NCBI GenBank assembly: GCA_013396755.1 | Contig: VWZF01006082.1 | Coordinates: 1,112,125-1,176,124, forward strand | From: Sclerurus mexicanus | Taxonomy: Eukaryota > Chordata > Aves > Passeriformes > Furnariidae | Direction: 5' to 3' | Length of the DNA stretch: 64,000 nucleotides | Part shown: positions 11,301 through 25,800 of the stretch, in pieces | How the letters are laid out: every line of letters begins with the position of its first letter | How positions within the stretch are numbered: the first letter of the stretch is position 1 | The notes under the pieces: model-generated | Databases searched by the model: none | Told to the model about the DNA's origin: nothing | The model's input: the letters and a program-made list of their open reading frames with translations, nothing else | Position numbers and translations under genes: made by a program

Positions 11301-14300
11301 TTACTAATGTAATGACAATTGGTATTGATACTCACTGCAGCCATATGCTTCTTGCTGAGTCAGTTTTGAAATACCAGTCCAAAAGGTAGGAGACAGAAGA
11401 TAGAAGACTAAATTCCTAGAGGTCACCAAATAGTCACTACCATAACAACAAGAATTATAGAATACAGTTGCCTACAGTAGCAGTGGTTAGCCTCAAGTGA
11501 TCTTGCCCTGTCCAATCTTACAGCCACAGCTTAACAAAACACAGTAGCTAAAAAGCACAGGACATGAGCTCAAGGTCTGTACTCAGTGTCATAAGTGATG
11601 TCGGGTAGACTTCAAATTCTAGGTGAAACACGTTTATTTAAACATAAGACCATCTTTTAACACTACTTAGAGATCTAAAATTACACATAGAGGTCTAGCA
11701 GGGCTTTCTAAAACAGAAACAAGTCAGTCTCCTAAGCCTGTTGCAATCAGCAGCTATTAACTCAGCAGTCTGTTTAAACACTCTAAAATGCCACTGAGGA
11801 CTTATCCTACATCTATGTGCCTATGCATTTCCAAGTATCTGGCCTCTAGGTATATGTGAAGTGGAGCCCTTTAAACTTCCTCATTCCAGAAGCCATTCTG
11901 CCCTATTTGATGAATTTTGTGGTGACCAGATATCAAAATCTAAGTATGTATTGTATTCTTTATGCAGAGGTACACATACATAAACAGAGAAAAAGCATTT
12001 TCTAAAATCACAGTGAAAGTTCTGTAGATGTGCCTACATTATTTCACAGTCAGCTATAGCAAGCTATGTAAATGAAGCATTACATTCTCCACAGTTTACT
12101 TCTGGCAGGCATAAACAGGTCTCCAGAGCTCCACCAATTCCTATGATGAACCCCTAAAGGATTCACGTCATAATTTGCCTGTCTGCACCTTCAGAATTAC
12201 CTCCTTCCCAAATGCTCCTTCTCCCTTCTTCCAGATTAGCCTTCCCAGCTAAATTCTGAATTTAAAAAAGCAGTAAGAATAGATGGTTTCTCAAGCGCAT
12301 AACAATATACTTACACTTTTATGCCAGTCTCAGCTGTCCTACTTGGTTTGCAGACACCTGTGCAGCAAATGCCAAGGGACTGGCTATCTCCTCACTTCCT
12401 TTAACAGAGCTCAGCTCTGAAAACATGAAAATTACCCCCTCCTTTCTGTCTTCTACAGCGCTTTTAAACTGGTGGTGGGAGGAGCAGAAAGTCTCCCTAT
12501 CTTGCAGTGTGAGAAAAAGCAAAAATTCCCATCAGAAGTGACTCACCAACATTAATCATATATACACCAGACTGAAAGGCACTCAGAAGATGAAGCTTGA
12601 ATCCTCAGTTAAGCAAATGAGAAGCAAATTGCTCAGTACCATCATATTATTTTAACTACTGTATCTGTACAATTTTGCACAATGAAGCTGATGAATATAA
12701 ATTTATTGTTTCTAGCACTGAACTCTTACAGAGAAATGCTGTTGAATCTTTTGGAGGAACAGACAGCTGAGTAGCATGCAACTTCCTTTATCTTGAAATT
12801 AAAAAGTATCAGTGTAAAGATTTTCATATGTAAGACATCCACATCACTTACCACCTGGTTTACGCATTACAATGAATAGCGTTACTGCTTAAGCAAGCAG
12901 ATGCACATCAGAATCTTCAGCAACCAAATTACACTGCAGCTTGTGATACTGCATCTTCTGTTTGCTTCTCTCAGCGAGTATTATGAGCTTTTATTCAATA
13001 ATACAAAATCCAAGTAAAAAAAAATATCCAGAGAGTACTGTTTAGACTCAAGACTACAGATAAATGTTGGGCATGAGGGAGGATGAAGAAAAAGGGGAAA
13101 ATAGCAAGAAAAAGTCCTACTGTCTCCAAAATGAAGTTTGAGAATGAGAGGACTTTTTTTCTTATTTAAAAAGAAAAAAGAGAGAAAAAAAGATTACAAA
13201 GTCACGTCTGGAAATATATACATGTTACTGAGTCTACAAAGCAGGGAATTTTCTCATTCATGCTATGTATGCATTACTGCTTTAAATTCTCCATAAACTG
13301 GACTCGGGCTTTTTGCCTTTCTGGTGTTTTTAACTCTGTCTAATACTATTATCCAGCCCCCACAGCACTATACCCAGAATTACATATGCAAAATATTCCC
13401 CTAACCCGAAACAACAATATAATTACAACAAGTGATCCACCCTCCTATTTTTCAGCAAAGTTGTCTAATGGCCAGGAACTAGATTACAATCTGACATAGT
13501 CTTATCAATTCAGGATAAATCAAGTGCTGCTCTAACAATACCTTGGCATAAAAGAAATCAAGGCCTCACTGCAGTAAAGGGCTTGAGCTACTGCCAAGTT
13601 AACAGTTTCTATTGGCATTTAATTGTAGTGCATTTCCTGAAGGTAAGACACAGCTTTACCATGAGCAGGGCTACCCTGAGCAAGAGACTTGTTCTGTTTA
13701 AATCAACACTCGTCTGACAAATAGGTTTAATATGCAGCAATGTGTGACACAGAAGACCAGGGAAGGCTGTAAATTTAGCTCCTCACTGAATGTTAGAGAA
13801 TATTCAACCTAGAAATTATAACTATCAACGTAAATAATAATACTACTTAAGTACATCCTACTTATGTTTTGCAAAAATAGGAGCAGAACAGATTTCCTTC
13901 TGGGCAGAGGTATTTAAAAGGGTGCTGGTCAAAATTTGGATTTCGATATACTTTATACATTTATATACCTCTAGAGAAAACATCTGCATGACAGTCTCAT
14001 TTTTAGTGACTAGGCTTTTTCACAGTATTTTTAAGTCTTTCTTGACATATTCAAAAAGAAGCAATCCACAGAAAGGGCTGGAGAGATTCTGAGTTGCAAA
14101 TGTCCAAGAAGAATATGTCCATGCCCTCCAGGTAATGTTTTTAGGTAGTAAATAACAATAAAGTGCTGTAATAAAGTGATCCAAATTGCTACTGGTGGTC
14201 CCAATGCCATGTTATTGCAGTCTGGTGTACAAAAGAATGCAAGAGCTCAGAAAGTCATATTAATAATGTAGAAAAGTTCAGTCTGAGGACTATCACTTTG

Positions 14301-14838
14301 GTTGTTATATAAGATCCTACACAGAGAAAATCAAAACAAGGTAAGTATCTAGCTCTCAATAATCACTCCAATTTACATGTGAGAAGACCAAATGTGTTAG
14401 ATGCTTAGCAGGGACTCTACATAGGCCTTTAAATATAGGCTAGGAAAACTTTCCAGTCTTCCACTGGGCAGCCCTTCTAGTTCTAAAGCCCTTCTCGTAT
14501 GATCAATAAAGTGTCAGTCTATAGTCAACCCTCACTCAGCCCTGCCACACTGCCTGATGTGACCCAGCAGTGACTGAAAAGGTGGGAAGTAAAAGAGGTG
14601 GTCTCCCAGAGGTACATCGAAAAGGCCACACACTTACAGGACAGAGCGATGACCACAGCCTTCATTCAAAGATCTGAAAATAGGCTCTCCTGTGAAAAAA
14701 AAGCTTTAAAGCCAGAACACTAAGCAGATGTGGGAATATATTTCTGGCAGGGGGAAAAAATAAACTAAGAAAGGGTGAAGGCAAAAAAAAAACCCCCACT
14801 TTCAAACCACTGCCAAAACCCAGCCACAAACACCACAA

Positions 14839-14840
<2 letters not shown>
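8326..14840. other. AT-rich non-coding DNA, no gene seen
   Basis: No reading frame has a recognisable domain. A direct repeat of about 30 bases at 8,901-8,958 is listed separately. The rest is ordinary AT-rich sequence with short A or T runs. Confidence 0.55.
8901..8958. repeat. Two-copy tandem repeat, about 30 bases
   Basis: GGAAATGAATATGCTCCCCT... (30 bases) is followed immediately by a 28-base near copy that lacks one AT and differs slightly at its end. It is a small local duplication. Confidence 0.8.

Positions 14841-14864
<24 letters not shown>
14841..14864. repeat. Poly(A) run of 24, purine-rich flank
   Basis: Twenty-four A residues are followed by GGGGG and AAAAA and preceded by another A/C-rich stretch. 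I see no retrogene or LINE body upstream on either strand, so I treat it as simple sequence. Confidence 0.85.
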
Positions 14865-14869
<5 letters not shown>

Positions 14870-17800
14870 AAAAACCCACAAAAACAAAGGGATTCCTGAT
14901 TTTTGGCTATTCTCTAACCTAGTGGCTTTTAGCTCTTACAAGAAACTGGAGTTTGAACCTCCTGACAGGCCACCTTGGAGAACAGCAAACCCATGTTTTG
15001 TGGGTCCTGTCTGGCATGCTGGCAGGTCTGTGATACAGCACCTGCTTCTTTATTCCACTGTATAGTGAGCTTAGGCACACGCTCAAGGACATAGCTTCCA
15101 CTACAGAAAAAGCCAAACATTTCAAATGTCTGTTACAACTTTTCAGTTTGACACTTCCCTCCCTATTTTAATTCAGCCCCAAGGAAATTGTCTAAGGTCA
15201 GCAAGAAACCAATTGTAAAAGCTGGAATAGAAGTCCATCACCAGTCTCAGATGTGGACCACACCCTGCTACTCACTGCCCAAGTATGAGAGCATCGTTCA
15301 AGATCCAGGGCTTAATCCTTTTTCTCCAGATGCTTCAAAGCAACTGTTGTCAGTCAGGGAGGAACACAGTGTGAAGAGTGCCACACTTCAAGTGCATTTC
15401 TGTACTCTTAAAACTGTTAATTCCTTTCTTGTCTGCTTAGAAACATACTGGGGTAACATACACCATAAATAAAACAAACATCTTTGAAGAAGGTCTCAGG
15501 AAGATGCCCAGAACATCTCTTGCAATTTGTGATTCAAGGTGTCTCCTCTTGAGTTTAACCTGACATATTGGCTTGTAACAAACTGTGTGGTGCTTCAGAT
15601 ATTTTCAGTAAGTCTAAGACAAAATTCCCCCCTCATTTAGACTAAAAGGGAGTTTTCATCCATGGTAGCTGAATTTTTGTATTGATCAGACAAGAAGTCC
15701 TAAATTGACAACGCATTGACGTGGGGAAAATAGAAAGGAACTGAGTTGATTATGAATAATCAGAAATAGCAAGGTTATGTAAATAGAGAACTCACATGAA
15801 ATTTGAGTCTCAGAGTCAAGGGAAGATTTTATCTTTTATACTTAAAAATAATTTCTAGCCTTGTTAAGCAAACCAAATACATGCTTGCCTTTGTTTCTAT
15901 CTAATGACTCAAGAGTCTCCGAAAATTATGTTGGTAAACAGGAATAATGACCAGTCTTGATTCTGGTATAAAAAGAAAAGAACAAAACAAGGATCATGAA
16001 AAATTGTAGAAGCAAGCATTGAGTACCTGAAGGGAACAATTCACGGGAAGTTAATGAGTACCCAACATGAGATTGAGCCAGAAAGCAAGAGTCAGAGACC
16101 TATGGAGGAAAAGCAGCAAATGTAAACAAGGAGAACACAGAATGAAATAGGGTGTCGACAACAGGCAAAGAGAAATTCAGGGCAATAGAAAATCAGGATA
16201 AATTAAATGAGCAATCAGATGCAGGAAAGCAGGAAAGTAAAAAAGGCCAAGAGTAATGAATAATTTTGAAAAATAATACCCTATTGAAAAAGAATGACAA
16301 TGTGATATTCAAATCCTGGCAGCTTGTCAAATTTTAATTATCTTTTCAATTACTAATTAGATCTTCTCATTGATTCAATGGAAGATACTTCCAAGAGTTT
16401 TGTCCACTTCTATGATCTGCTCATCACAGTGGAGAACGAGAATCCAAAAAAAGAGCAGAATGGGACATTTGCTACAAGATAATCTCCGTCCCTTAATACT
16501 ACAGAAACCCTGAGTAAACGCCTATCCTAAACGAAGAAAAAGGCAGAAATTTCAATTACACCAGTGGAATATGATTTTACATGTGTTTTTGACAAATAAG
16601 CCTCTCTGAGAAAGCAACCTATCTAAAATGGAAATTATCTTTAATTTTTTCTTTTGTAGTCTTGATTGGAATAATTACTTATCCAAGTCTGTGTGCATCA
16701 AAGAGAACACAGCCGGCAAGCATTAGCAGGCAGCCACGATGCACAGCAGTGGTACCTGCACAAGACTATACCAAGTGCATCTCCATTTCTTCCTAACTGC
16801 TTCCAGACTGACTTTCTTTTCATCAAATAAGAGTAGAAACACACCGGTTGGCCCAAAGCCAGTGTTACCACTTCCAGGCCACCTTCTCTCTGTGTAGGCA
16901 GCACTGGAAGACAGGGAGGGCTTGAGGAAAGCCAGGCATTTCCCCTGCAGCCTTGAAAGGAGTAACAGGGCTCAGAGCAGGACAAGGCTGTTCCTTAGTG
17001 CTGGAAACTATTGTCAGGCCCAAAGTTCAAAGAAAGGTACCTGGAACTTTGCTCCTGCTCCTTTAGGGATAGTACGGAGAACATGATGTTATTTACAAGC
17101 CACAGAGAAAAATCCAGTTGCATTCCTTTTACTTATCATGGCTTTCAACTACATATGTTAAATCTTTAAAATTATGTAAATTAAGGTGCATTAGCTATGG
17201 GAACATTAACTCATTTTTGTATTACTGCTTTTCCTAAAACTACTTCAACAGCTAGTTTACTGATTTCAGACACAACTAAGTCTTTTTGCTCAAATTCAAT
17301 GGCAATACTTGTGCAACACATGTCACAGTGAAAATACCACGTATTAAAAACTGGCCCACTGTCAGCCATGAAGGTGTTGTGAGATTCAATATACAGACAG
17401 TAGTGCTTACTCTGGAGCACCCTGGGAAAGCATTCTTTATCATTTCTTTTAATTTAATTTTAGTACTTAATACTAATTCTTTCAATAATTCTTAATGTTC
17501 AAGTAAGAAAAATGACAGTGAGCACAATCTCTCAGAGAATCCAATATAAATAAAAATGCCTTTTCAGAACAGCTGTTATAGATTAGGTACAATTAATATA
17601 ATTTTGAAAATGGAAAAAATTGAATTAAACTGATTCTCTACATCTAGGGAACTCTGATAAAGTAAAAACTGTTCACAGCTCTGTGAAAACAGGTTTTCTG
17701 TATATTACAGAAGCACACAAAATGCACCAGAGCAAAAAAAAGATTAATTGCTGTACTCTAAAATAAGCTAAGTCTGAAAAAGACATGCATTGACTTCTTT

Positions 17801-20800
17801 GCTCACAGTCACTAAAAGGCAAGGGCAAATTTCACAGATTTTTCAGAGCAAAATTTGGCTTCAATCTGTAGGAAGAAAACGTTCAGAGTACCTGAAGTTT
17901 CGCTGGAAATGAAAGAAAAGTTCAAAGGCAGCGAACTTCCATTTTTGCAGCAGAGAAGACAGCAGTGAGAAAATTAATCTTGTGCATTAATCTTAGCATT
18001 CCTCACAAGTGACTCAGGCCTGCAGAAGAAAACATTCCCACTATCTGGTTAGAAAACGTCATGTTTCCCACATGGAAGGGAGGAGAGGAGCCCAAGTAGT
18101 GCTGGTCTTAGTATTTTCACCCTGATTAATTTGCTTGCAGACCCTTCTGCTGTTCAGAGTCCCAAACTGTTAAGGAAAGTAGTTCCCATTTACCAACAAA
18201 AATTAAATTAGTCCTCATGTATAATAAGCCTGAGTCAGAGCATTTCTAAACAATTATTTAACTATTTATAATTTATTATAATAGTCCTTGGTAAAAGCAT
18301 CTTAGAAGGACAATCAGCAGCAAAACAGAAGATAGGCTAATAAACTCCGTGGCAATATGTGTTTATACACTTAAGAGCTATAAATACATTATGTGATGAC
18401 AAGTATAATAAAAGAGCCCATTGAGCCATGAAGAGTAGGAAACACCCTTGGCAAGCTGGAGGAGTGAGAGAGGTCAGAAAGCACATCTGCAGGACCTGAA
18501 CCTCCACCACTTCTTACGTCCGAGTCAAACATTTCTAAAAGAAAGTAAAATCCCAGTTCTGTCAGAAGCACTAACCACACACAGTTCTTATTCACCTAGG
18601 TAAAAGCCAGTGTAGTTACCCATTGGGAAAAAACAACATTTTTGCAAAATAGTTTGCAAAAGGGACAGCCAGTTCTAATGTTTCTCTCTCAAGCCCTCGA
18701 GCCTTGCAACAGAAGGAAGAGCACCTCTGAGAAGTACAAGGCATAAGAGGAGTTACACCTGACCGCTTCCATAACCAGCGCTGTGCTGAGTGAGCAGCGC
18801 CTCAGACCAACCCCGAAGGAGCAGCAGATGCCCATGCCCCAACCTGCATCACTTCAAAGTGCTGAATGACTACACTCAACATCCAGAATGCGCCTGTATC
18901 ATGTCAACACTAGGCCTGCTCACCCTCCTCGGGATAAGAGTGCCAACATGGAAACTGGAACACACAGAAGAGTGAGCGGGGGGTGCCTGCCCCAGGATCA
19001 CCATCTCACCAGGGTGAGGTGTTCCTCAGCATCACCACCCCTCGTCCACATCCTGCAGGACTCAAGAGAGACTCCAGGTGGATTTGAAGACAGAATCAGT
19101 AGGACAAGCAGCTGAGCACTGAAACCTAATTTACTGTCTTCATAAAACATATAGGACAGCAAGGTAAAGACTCAAAAATACCTCAGATAGAAACCAGTAA
19201 AAAACACCAAAGCTTAACCACTTGCAAAACAAGAAGGAATCAATATGAATCAATTAAACTATACAGAACACTTATACAGACTGCTATTTACTAATCATAA
19301 AAGTACGTCCCATACATTTACTTAACTGAGCTTCAGATTTGTTTTGTATTTGTGTGACATGAAGGTTCAATTCAGAATGATTTGTCTCTATTTTTATTTA
19401 TGAACGTGGGAACCGTTTACAATTCCAAAGCAATTTTTTACTGTGTCCCTGAATGAAAATTATCAGTGTGGAATGAATAGTTTTTCTGTTCCAGCTTAGG
19501 TCCTTCGGTAATTGCTTTTTCACAATACAATATATTGAAAAAGGACTGAGATTACTGAAAATAATTGTACTGGCAAGCAAGGAAGGCAAATTACTAAGGG
19601 CAAATATTTCAAGTTTTTTAAGTCAAGCCCTCCTATTACAAATTCTATTTCCAACTTTTTTCCACTTTTCTTTACTTAATATTTATTATATTCTACCAGA
19701 CAGAAATGTTGCACAAGGATATAAAACATTCTTTAAATGTTTTCCCTCTCTCTCTCTATCTTGCATGTAAGGTCAGTTGCCCCACTTCACAGCTTAGCTG
19801 AGAAACTGTAATAAAAAAGCAGAGCCAAAACTACATTTGAAGAATGCCACCATAAAACAGGTAATTCTTTGCTGTTTCAATGAAATTCAAAGAGTTTTTT
19901 CACTTGTCACACTATGGTAAGGCTTGCAAGATGAAAGGATGAAATTAAAGTTATTAACAGATTTTTCCCCCTCTCTTCTGCATCTCACCCTGGGTTACAA
20001 AATCCATAGCAGGTTTTTTGTTGTTAGAGGTATTTTTTTTTTTTGATTGCTGTTGAGTGTGGCACAGACAAAGATGAAGCTCCTCCAAGCCATGACCTAC
20101 TAGAAGCTTTTATATGAAAAAAATAAAATAAAAGCTTATTATTAGCTAAGTGTTCACTTTAATCTGTCAACAAGTTACAAAGAAAAGAAGATGAGAGTGA
20201 GAGAGCATAAAGAATTATATCAACTATATTTGACTGATGAGTTTCCAAGGTGATTTTAAAAATTAATACTTTAAGAAAATGTGTATATTGCAGACTTTGT
20301 ACTACATATGTGAAAATGAGACTATAGCAGTTTTTCAAGACAGAATATAACATCAGAAGGTGGTACTTAATGAAGTTACAAACTTCAATAACTTCCTTCC
20401 CCTCTGCTGTTGCCAGATGCTTAACAATTCCACCAAAAGGAACACCAAATAGGCATCCATACATATTAATTTTTTATCCATCCATAGCCCACTAATTATC
20501 ATAATCTGTGTATTTACTAACTTGTTATAAGCACCTTTCATTCATACATAGCACATTGATGTGAACTCGGGGAAGGATCATAAAAAAAACTTTATCAAGA
20601 AATGTACTAATTTCATCAATGTCTGACAGCTTCAATAGCAGATTTCACTGGAAAGATACATTCCAGCAATAGAAATCTTAAATCTAGTTAATCTTAACCC
20701 AGCAGTGCAGAAACAGCAGATACTTGTTTTGTGTGGAGTAACTGCTGTTCTAATGCTTTACAGCATCTCAACCGTTTTAGAAAGACATATCTCAAAGTCA

Positions 20801-22789
20801 CTCGCATTCATCATCTACAAAAACAGTAATAAAGCAAGCTGTTGATCTCTAATAACTGAAATAAGGATAGTGCCAGACATCCTCAAAATCAACAGAAAAA
20901 CAGGGAAACTCAAACCACCAATAAATGAAACAACATGCCACAGAAGTCAGTAAAAGAGAAGGAAGAAAACCCAGTTATACTGACATGTTATATTGGCCCC
21001 AGGATGGGAGAATCCACCTCAAAGAAGTCAAAAAGTTCAAGTTAGGATGTCATTATTCTCTATAAGAAAAAAAAATTCTGGGATTTCTTTGACCCCTATT
21101 TTAAACAACAAACTAGAATGCTCAGAATTGTAAATGTTTAAGAAGCAACTCTTATATAGCTTTGGATCTTAAAATGCAAACTTCTAAAAAGAGCTCTTCA
21201 GGTGTATTTCACGTTGTCAGTTTGGTTAGAAAGACACTGAAAGTTTAAGAGTAGAAATACTCTGCTAAAGTCAGTGGGACTACCCAAACTGAAATCAATC
21301 ACACAGCATTTTATCTTAATCTTTAATGCTGATACTCCAGAACTGCCCATGTAAATACTTTCATGGTAGATAAAGATGAAAAATATAACTCACATCCTTT
21401 ATCACCATAGTTAACCATTACTCACTTCTTTAATTCAAAAAAGATTGACTTCTTGATCCACAAAATCTCCCGGTCACCTGTCAAAACATGACCTATTTTC
21501 TCAACGGTTTATTATTATTAGAGATATTTCTCAGGAGTCATTTGACCTATCCCCTCAATTAATCCTGGTCCTTTCCCTACAATACTTGTCTTCTAATCTA
21601 CCTAATCTACCAGGATGAGTTTTACATTCTCCTTTCCCCATTTCCTTCTCTTAGATTTCTTGACTCTCTTCAGTGTGTCTTATTCCTCACTTTTTTTATG
21701 TCCATACTGTAGCCCAGCAATGCATTAACAAAAAAGGACCATTACTGTGAATACAGGTGCATTAATCCCTCAACCAATCCCACTACTACATTGCTTCCCC
21801 TGCTTCTACTCTTCTTACTCAAACACTATTCATTAATAGTTGTCTGATTTCTTCTAAGCTGGAAACAGGCAGATCAGGCAGCTGCTGCAGCACTGCCACT
21901 GGGTTAACTCTGTGATAAGACTACAGCTGGGAAGACTCTGCTCAAGCTGCAACTCCACAATGAATATGAACTACATCACCCTTCAGTGACAAAAGAACAA
22001 GCCACTTTTTGTGTATCATGGAGCAAGAGCATTTGTACTGGTCAGAATCTTAAAAGCCCATATGCAGCAAACATTTACCTTGATGTAACTTGCCTACATT
22101 TCCAAAATGTAAACTCTTTAGGAAAGCTGATTTAAGTCTTGCTGTCACATCAGGTATCTTCAGAGTATACATATTCTACCACTGTTAGCTGCTTTACATA
22201 GCCAGAGAAATGTAAAGGAATGTTATTGCAAGTGACAATCAAGTCTTTTATGTTACATGTAATGGAAAATGCAGCAGTACATAATCATATGATAAAAAAA
22301 ATCCTCTGAGTCAGAGTCCATCAAACCTCTCTAAAAGCCTTTTTTCTGATATTTACTTTAACCTTGCACAATCTTAGTTTGTTTTTGGTTTTTATGGTTT
22401 TTTTTAATGAAGGAGACTAAAAATTAGTTTTATACATAATGCAATAGAACCACATTGTACATACAATTCAAAGCAACTAAGGATGTCTAATCACTTTTTT
22501 CCCTAGGATTCTGCCTTGACATTTCAAAAGTTGTACATCACATCAGCAAAAATAGTGCACTGATGTGAGTATTCTGCCTGAAGCACAGAAATATGCTACT
22601 GCCACATTGAAAGTAATAAAAAAAAAAAAAGAAAAAGATACAAGACCAAAAATAACATTTAACCACAAAACCATCATTTATTTATTAATGTGTCTTTTCA
22701 TATGTGCTAACTGGCCCGTCTCTTGCTTTTGAGAAGGTATTAGACAACTTAGCAACTAGATGTCAATAAAATAAAATTTAAAAAGGTCT
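14865..22789. other. AT-rich non-coding DNA with one GC-richer patch
   Basis: No recognisable gene or transposon. About 18,690-19,110 is noticeably richer in G and C than its surroundings and carries short overlapping frames on the plus strand, but none resembles a known protein. A 10-base-arm hairpin lies at 20,104-20,137. The rest is AT-rich with homopolymer runs. Confidence 0.5.
20104..20137. repeat. Inverted repeat, 10-base arms
   Basis: AAGCTTTTAT at 20,104-20,113 and its exact complement ATAAAAGCTT at 20,128-20,137 flank a 14-base A-rich loop. The AT-rich arms make a weak hairpin. Function is unknown. Confidence 0.8.
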
Positions 22790-22849
22790 GCAGGTGTTCA
22801 AACCTGCAAAGGTTTGAGCACATTAAGCATCATCCCCAGATGCTTAATG
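22790..22849. repeat. Cluster of three short hairpins
   Basis: GCAGGT/ACCTGC (22,790-22,807, six-base loop) overlaps TCAAACC/GGTTTGA (22,798-22,817), so these two cannot form together. Next comes CATTAAGCATC/GATGCTTAATG at 22,821-22,849, a perfect 11-base stem with a seven-base loop. All pairings are read directly from the sequence. The compact arrangement is unusual in otherwise featureless DNA, but no RNA family is recognised. Confidence 0.75.
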
Positions 22850-25800
22850 CTTAACAAGAGTTTTCCATATCTCTCAAGACCAAGACTAAAAGAGCTTTTT
22901 ATTTCTTGGTGCCCACCCATTTAATATAAACTTATCTCCTTGATTATGTGTATTCTGGGAAATGAGAGCAGTGTACTGTCTTTGAATAAATCTTTACCTT
23001 TTCTAGCCACACAGTTCTTGGTAACTTTTTAGCCATATACTCCTACAGCTCACTTTGCATGAATTAATGTGACTTTCCCATAACAGCCGACTTTAACATC
23101 ATAAATAACTGACAAGTGTTAAATAAACTCCTTGGAAAGCAAAGCTCAGGATGAGATGGAGACTCCCTGCGGGCACTCCACCTGGCAGCAAGAAAGCAGA
23201 GGCCACCGCAGCTGCCAGTCCCCACCACCCCAAAGGTAACAGGGACATTCCAAGGTAGCAGTTCTTGTAAATCTTTTGAATGTCACATTCACAAGGAACC
23301 TAACTGGGCAAACTGAGCGTACCGCCAGTATGGAAGTTACTCTGAGAAGATGCAGGTTTTATTAGAGCCAATGCTTTCAGCTTCCTTGCTCATGAAAAAT
23401 TCCAGGGCTAGCACTGTTTTTCTCTCATTTTTAAATAACAGAGCAACACACATGTACTACATCCTAAAAATCAGGCAGAAGACAGGCAGTTTACAGGCAT
23501 TTCTGACAGCACTGGCCTAAATAAGCCTGTGGTCAACCCTCAGCTTCCCTCAAACTGTCCCAAAGTAGGTTGTCCACATTTTCTCTTGAGCAAGCGCAGC
23601 AGCTTCAGACCAACCACATTCTTCTGCCCTTCTCACTCTTCTCAGGTCATGCTTTACACTTGCTCTTACACACCACAGTCTGCCATTTTCCTTGGCCTTC
23701 TATCTATCCTTTTTGCTCTTAAACTGTACACGAGGACATCAGCCCTTTCACCTCCACTCATGTATGGTGCCATCTCGTTGCATCTATGTGGAAACCTGTA
23801 GTGCCCTGGCTCCATAAACCCTTACATGTAGGTACCCCTGGCGAGAGAAGGGGGAGAGCAGGGGCCTGAAGGGAACCACCAAGGACTGCTCTAAGAGACG
23901 ATTAAGCAACACACATTTCCAGCATAGCTGCTCCATGCGTGCATTCACCAGGTGCGGGGAGATAACACATCTGAGGCAGATGGAGCCTCCTGTGACTGGG
24001 GAGGCTGTCTGGAGGAGGAATTACAGGGCAAGGACAAGACTCTCCCTCAGCACTGGGTCTCTGCCACGATGAGGAAATGAGATGAAAGGACTTGACCTCT
24101 GAAACTTGCCCGCTAAGGATTAAATGAGCTTCTTCACATTGCGTACAAATGTAACTGTTTTGATTGTGGTTTGCCATCCTACTAGACTGTAGTAAGAGTT
24201 TTTCTCTCAGAATAAACCAATTACATCAACAGTCTAAGGCATCATGGGACAGCATGCACATGCACGCTTCCTCCATGAGCACCTCCCCTGTGTGACACAG
24301 AACCACCTCACAATCCTTCTTAACAGGGAGGAACAATCCTCCTCGCCCACAGGCAAGGCAGGCCACCACAAGGTAGATCCTTGTCCGATACCATCATGGT
24401 GCTCAGTCAGATCAATATAAAAAGAGATATTCTTATTACATGTAAAAATTTAGTACAACAAAGATCCTTGCCATAAGTATTTAAAATTATCTGATTTTCT
24501 TCCCTAACATGACTGTCATCAGTGGTGTCTTCTCAAAGTCTAGTGTGACGATGATAAAGGACTGGGCTCCAACACTTTACCAAAGAAAATTTCTTTACCA
24601 AAGAAAATAACGGGTGCGTGAGGAGGGTTGTTTTGCAGCTTCGAAGAATATTTAAAGTAATGGAGAGTTAAAAGCAGACATGAAAATACCAATTGACAGA
24701 AAATACAGCACTTCCTGAAGAACAAGTAGTGATTACTTTAAAAGACAACAGATGGGTCTGATATCTTCACAAGGTAACAAGGCACAAGCAGAGAGCATTT
24801 CACCTTTTCAGTACCCAACCTCAAACCCTACAGTCAGTTACAGTAACAAAAATTTATATTGCCATCAAACACTCAACAGGAGGCTTCTGTTGTGCTGCGT
24901 TCCTACCTTGGAAATGTCTCAGCAGGAAGTTATCCCTCCCACTCCCACCATGGCAGGTGACATGCAAGTAGAGTGGCACACACTTGGCCATTTACCACAC
25001 ACAAATGGCAGCACATGCTGGCTGCTGCCCCTCAGAGGTCCCATGCCTTACTTCTCAGTATTACCAGCTGAGGCAATTCCTAAAGCAGAATCTGATGAAA
25101 TCTGAAAAAAAAGTAGCTTGTATCATCTGGATTATTTAACTGATCTATGCTAGAACAGCCTTTCTTCCACCAAGCTTGGTCCTCTTATAAACACATCCAG
25201 TATAAGAATAATCACATACACTGCCAGGGATAAGAGGATTTTGTGTATATGGCAAACAGCCTTGGTCACCTTGAATGAGATACCGAGGGAACTGCAGGGG
25301 AAAAAGAGAGAGCTATAAAATCTTCTGTAAAGATACAGTGGAAGAATTAATATGTCATCTCTAATATTCATTTCATTCTACTGATGAAGAGTTTCTCTGA
25401 TGGACTGGGGTACACAGCCACAGACTCCAGAGAGCAGCTCCCCAAAAGGGACGGACCTAGGAGCTTTCTCATTTTAAATTCCAAGAGGACACTGGCACTA
25501 CAACAAATCAGCCTCTGTGAGCATCCAATTATCCAGTGGGATATTTGTGTTTAGCAATATAACAAAACATTAATACCTCCCAAACACTAACAAGGTGACA
25601 TTTCTAGCCACTGCTAGTCAAACAAACTCACTCTTTCCCAGCTAGAAAGTACCATTAAGTCCTAGCTCCTAAGAACTAAAGGACAGGTCAAGTTAACGTG
25701 TAGAAGGGATCATATATGCACAGTTCTCCCTCATGAACAGAAGACAGCTTCTTGAAAGACTTACTGCAGGTTCAATGAACACTAACCAACAGAAGTGAGC

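Noticed and set aside
14841..14864. Poly(A) as the tail of a retroposed gene
   Set aside because: No gene-like sequence is recognised upstream and no target-site duplication was identified.
15188..15275. Possible ancient MIR-like SINE (GGTCAGCAAGAAACC ... GCTGGAATAGAAGTCC)
   Set aside because: The resemblance to the core of amniote SINEs is short and degenerate; it could not be distinguished from chance without a repeat-library search.
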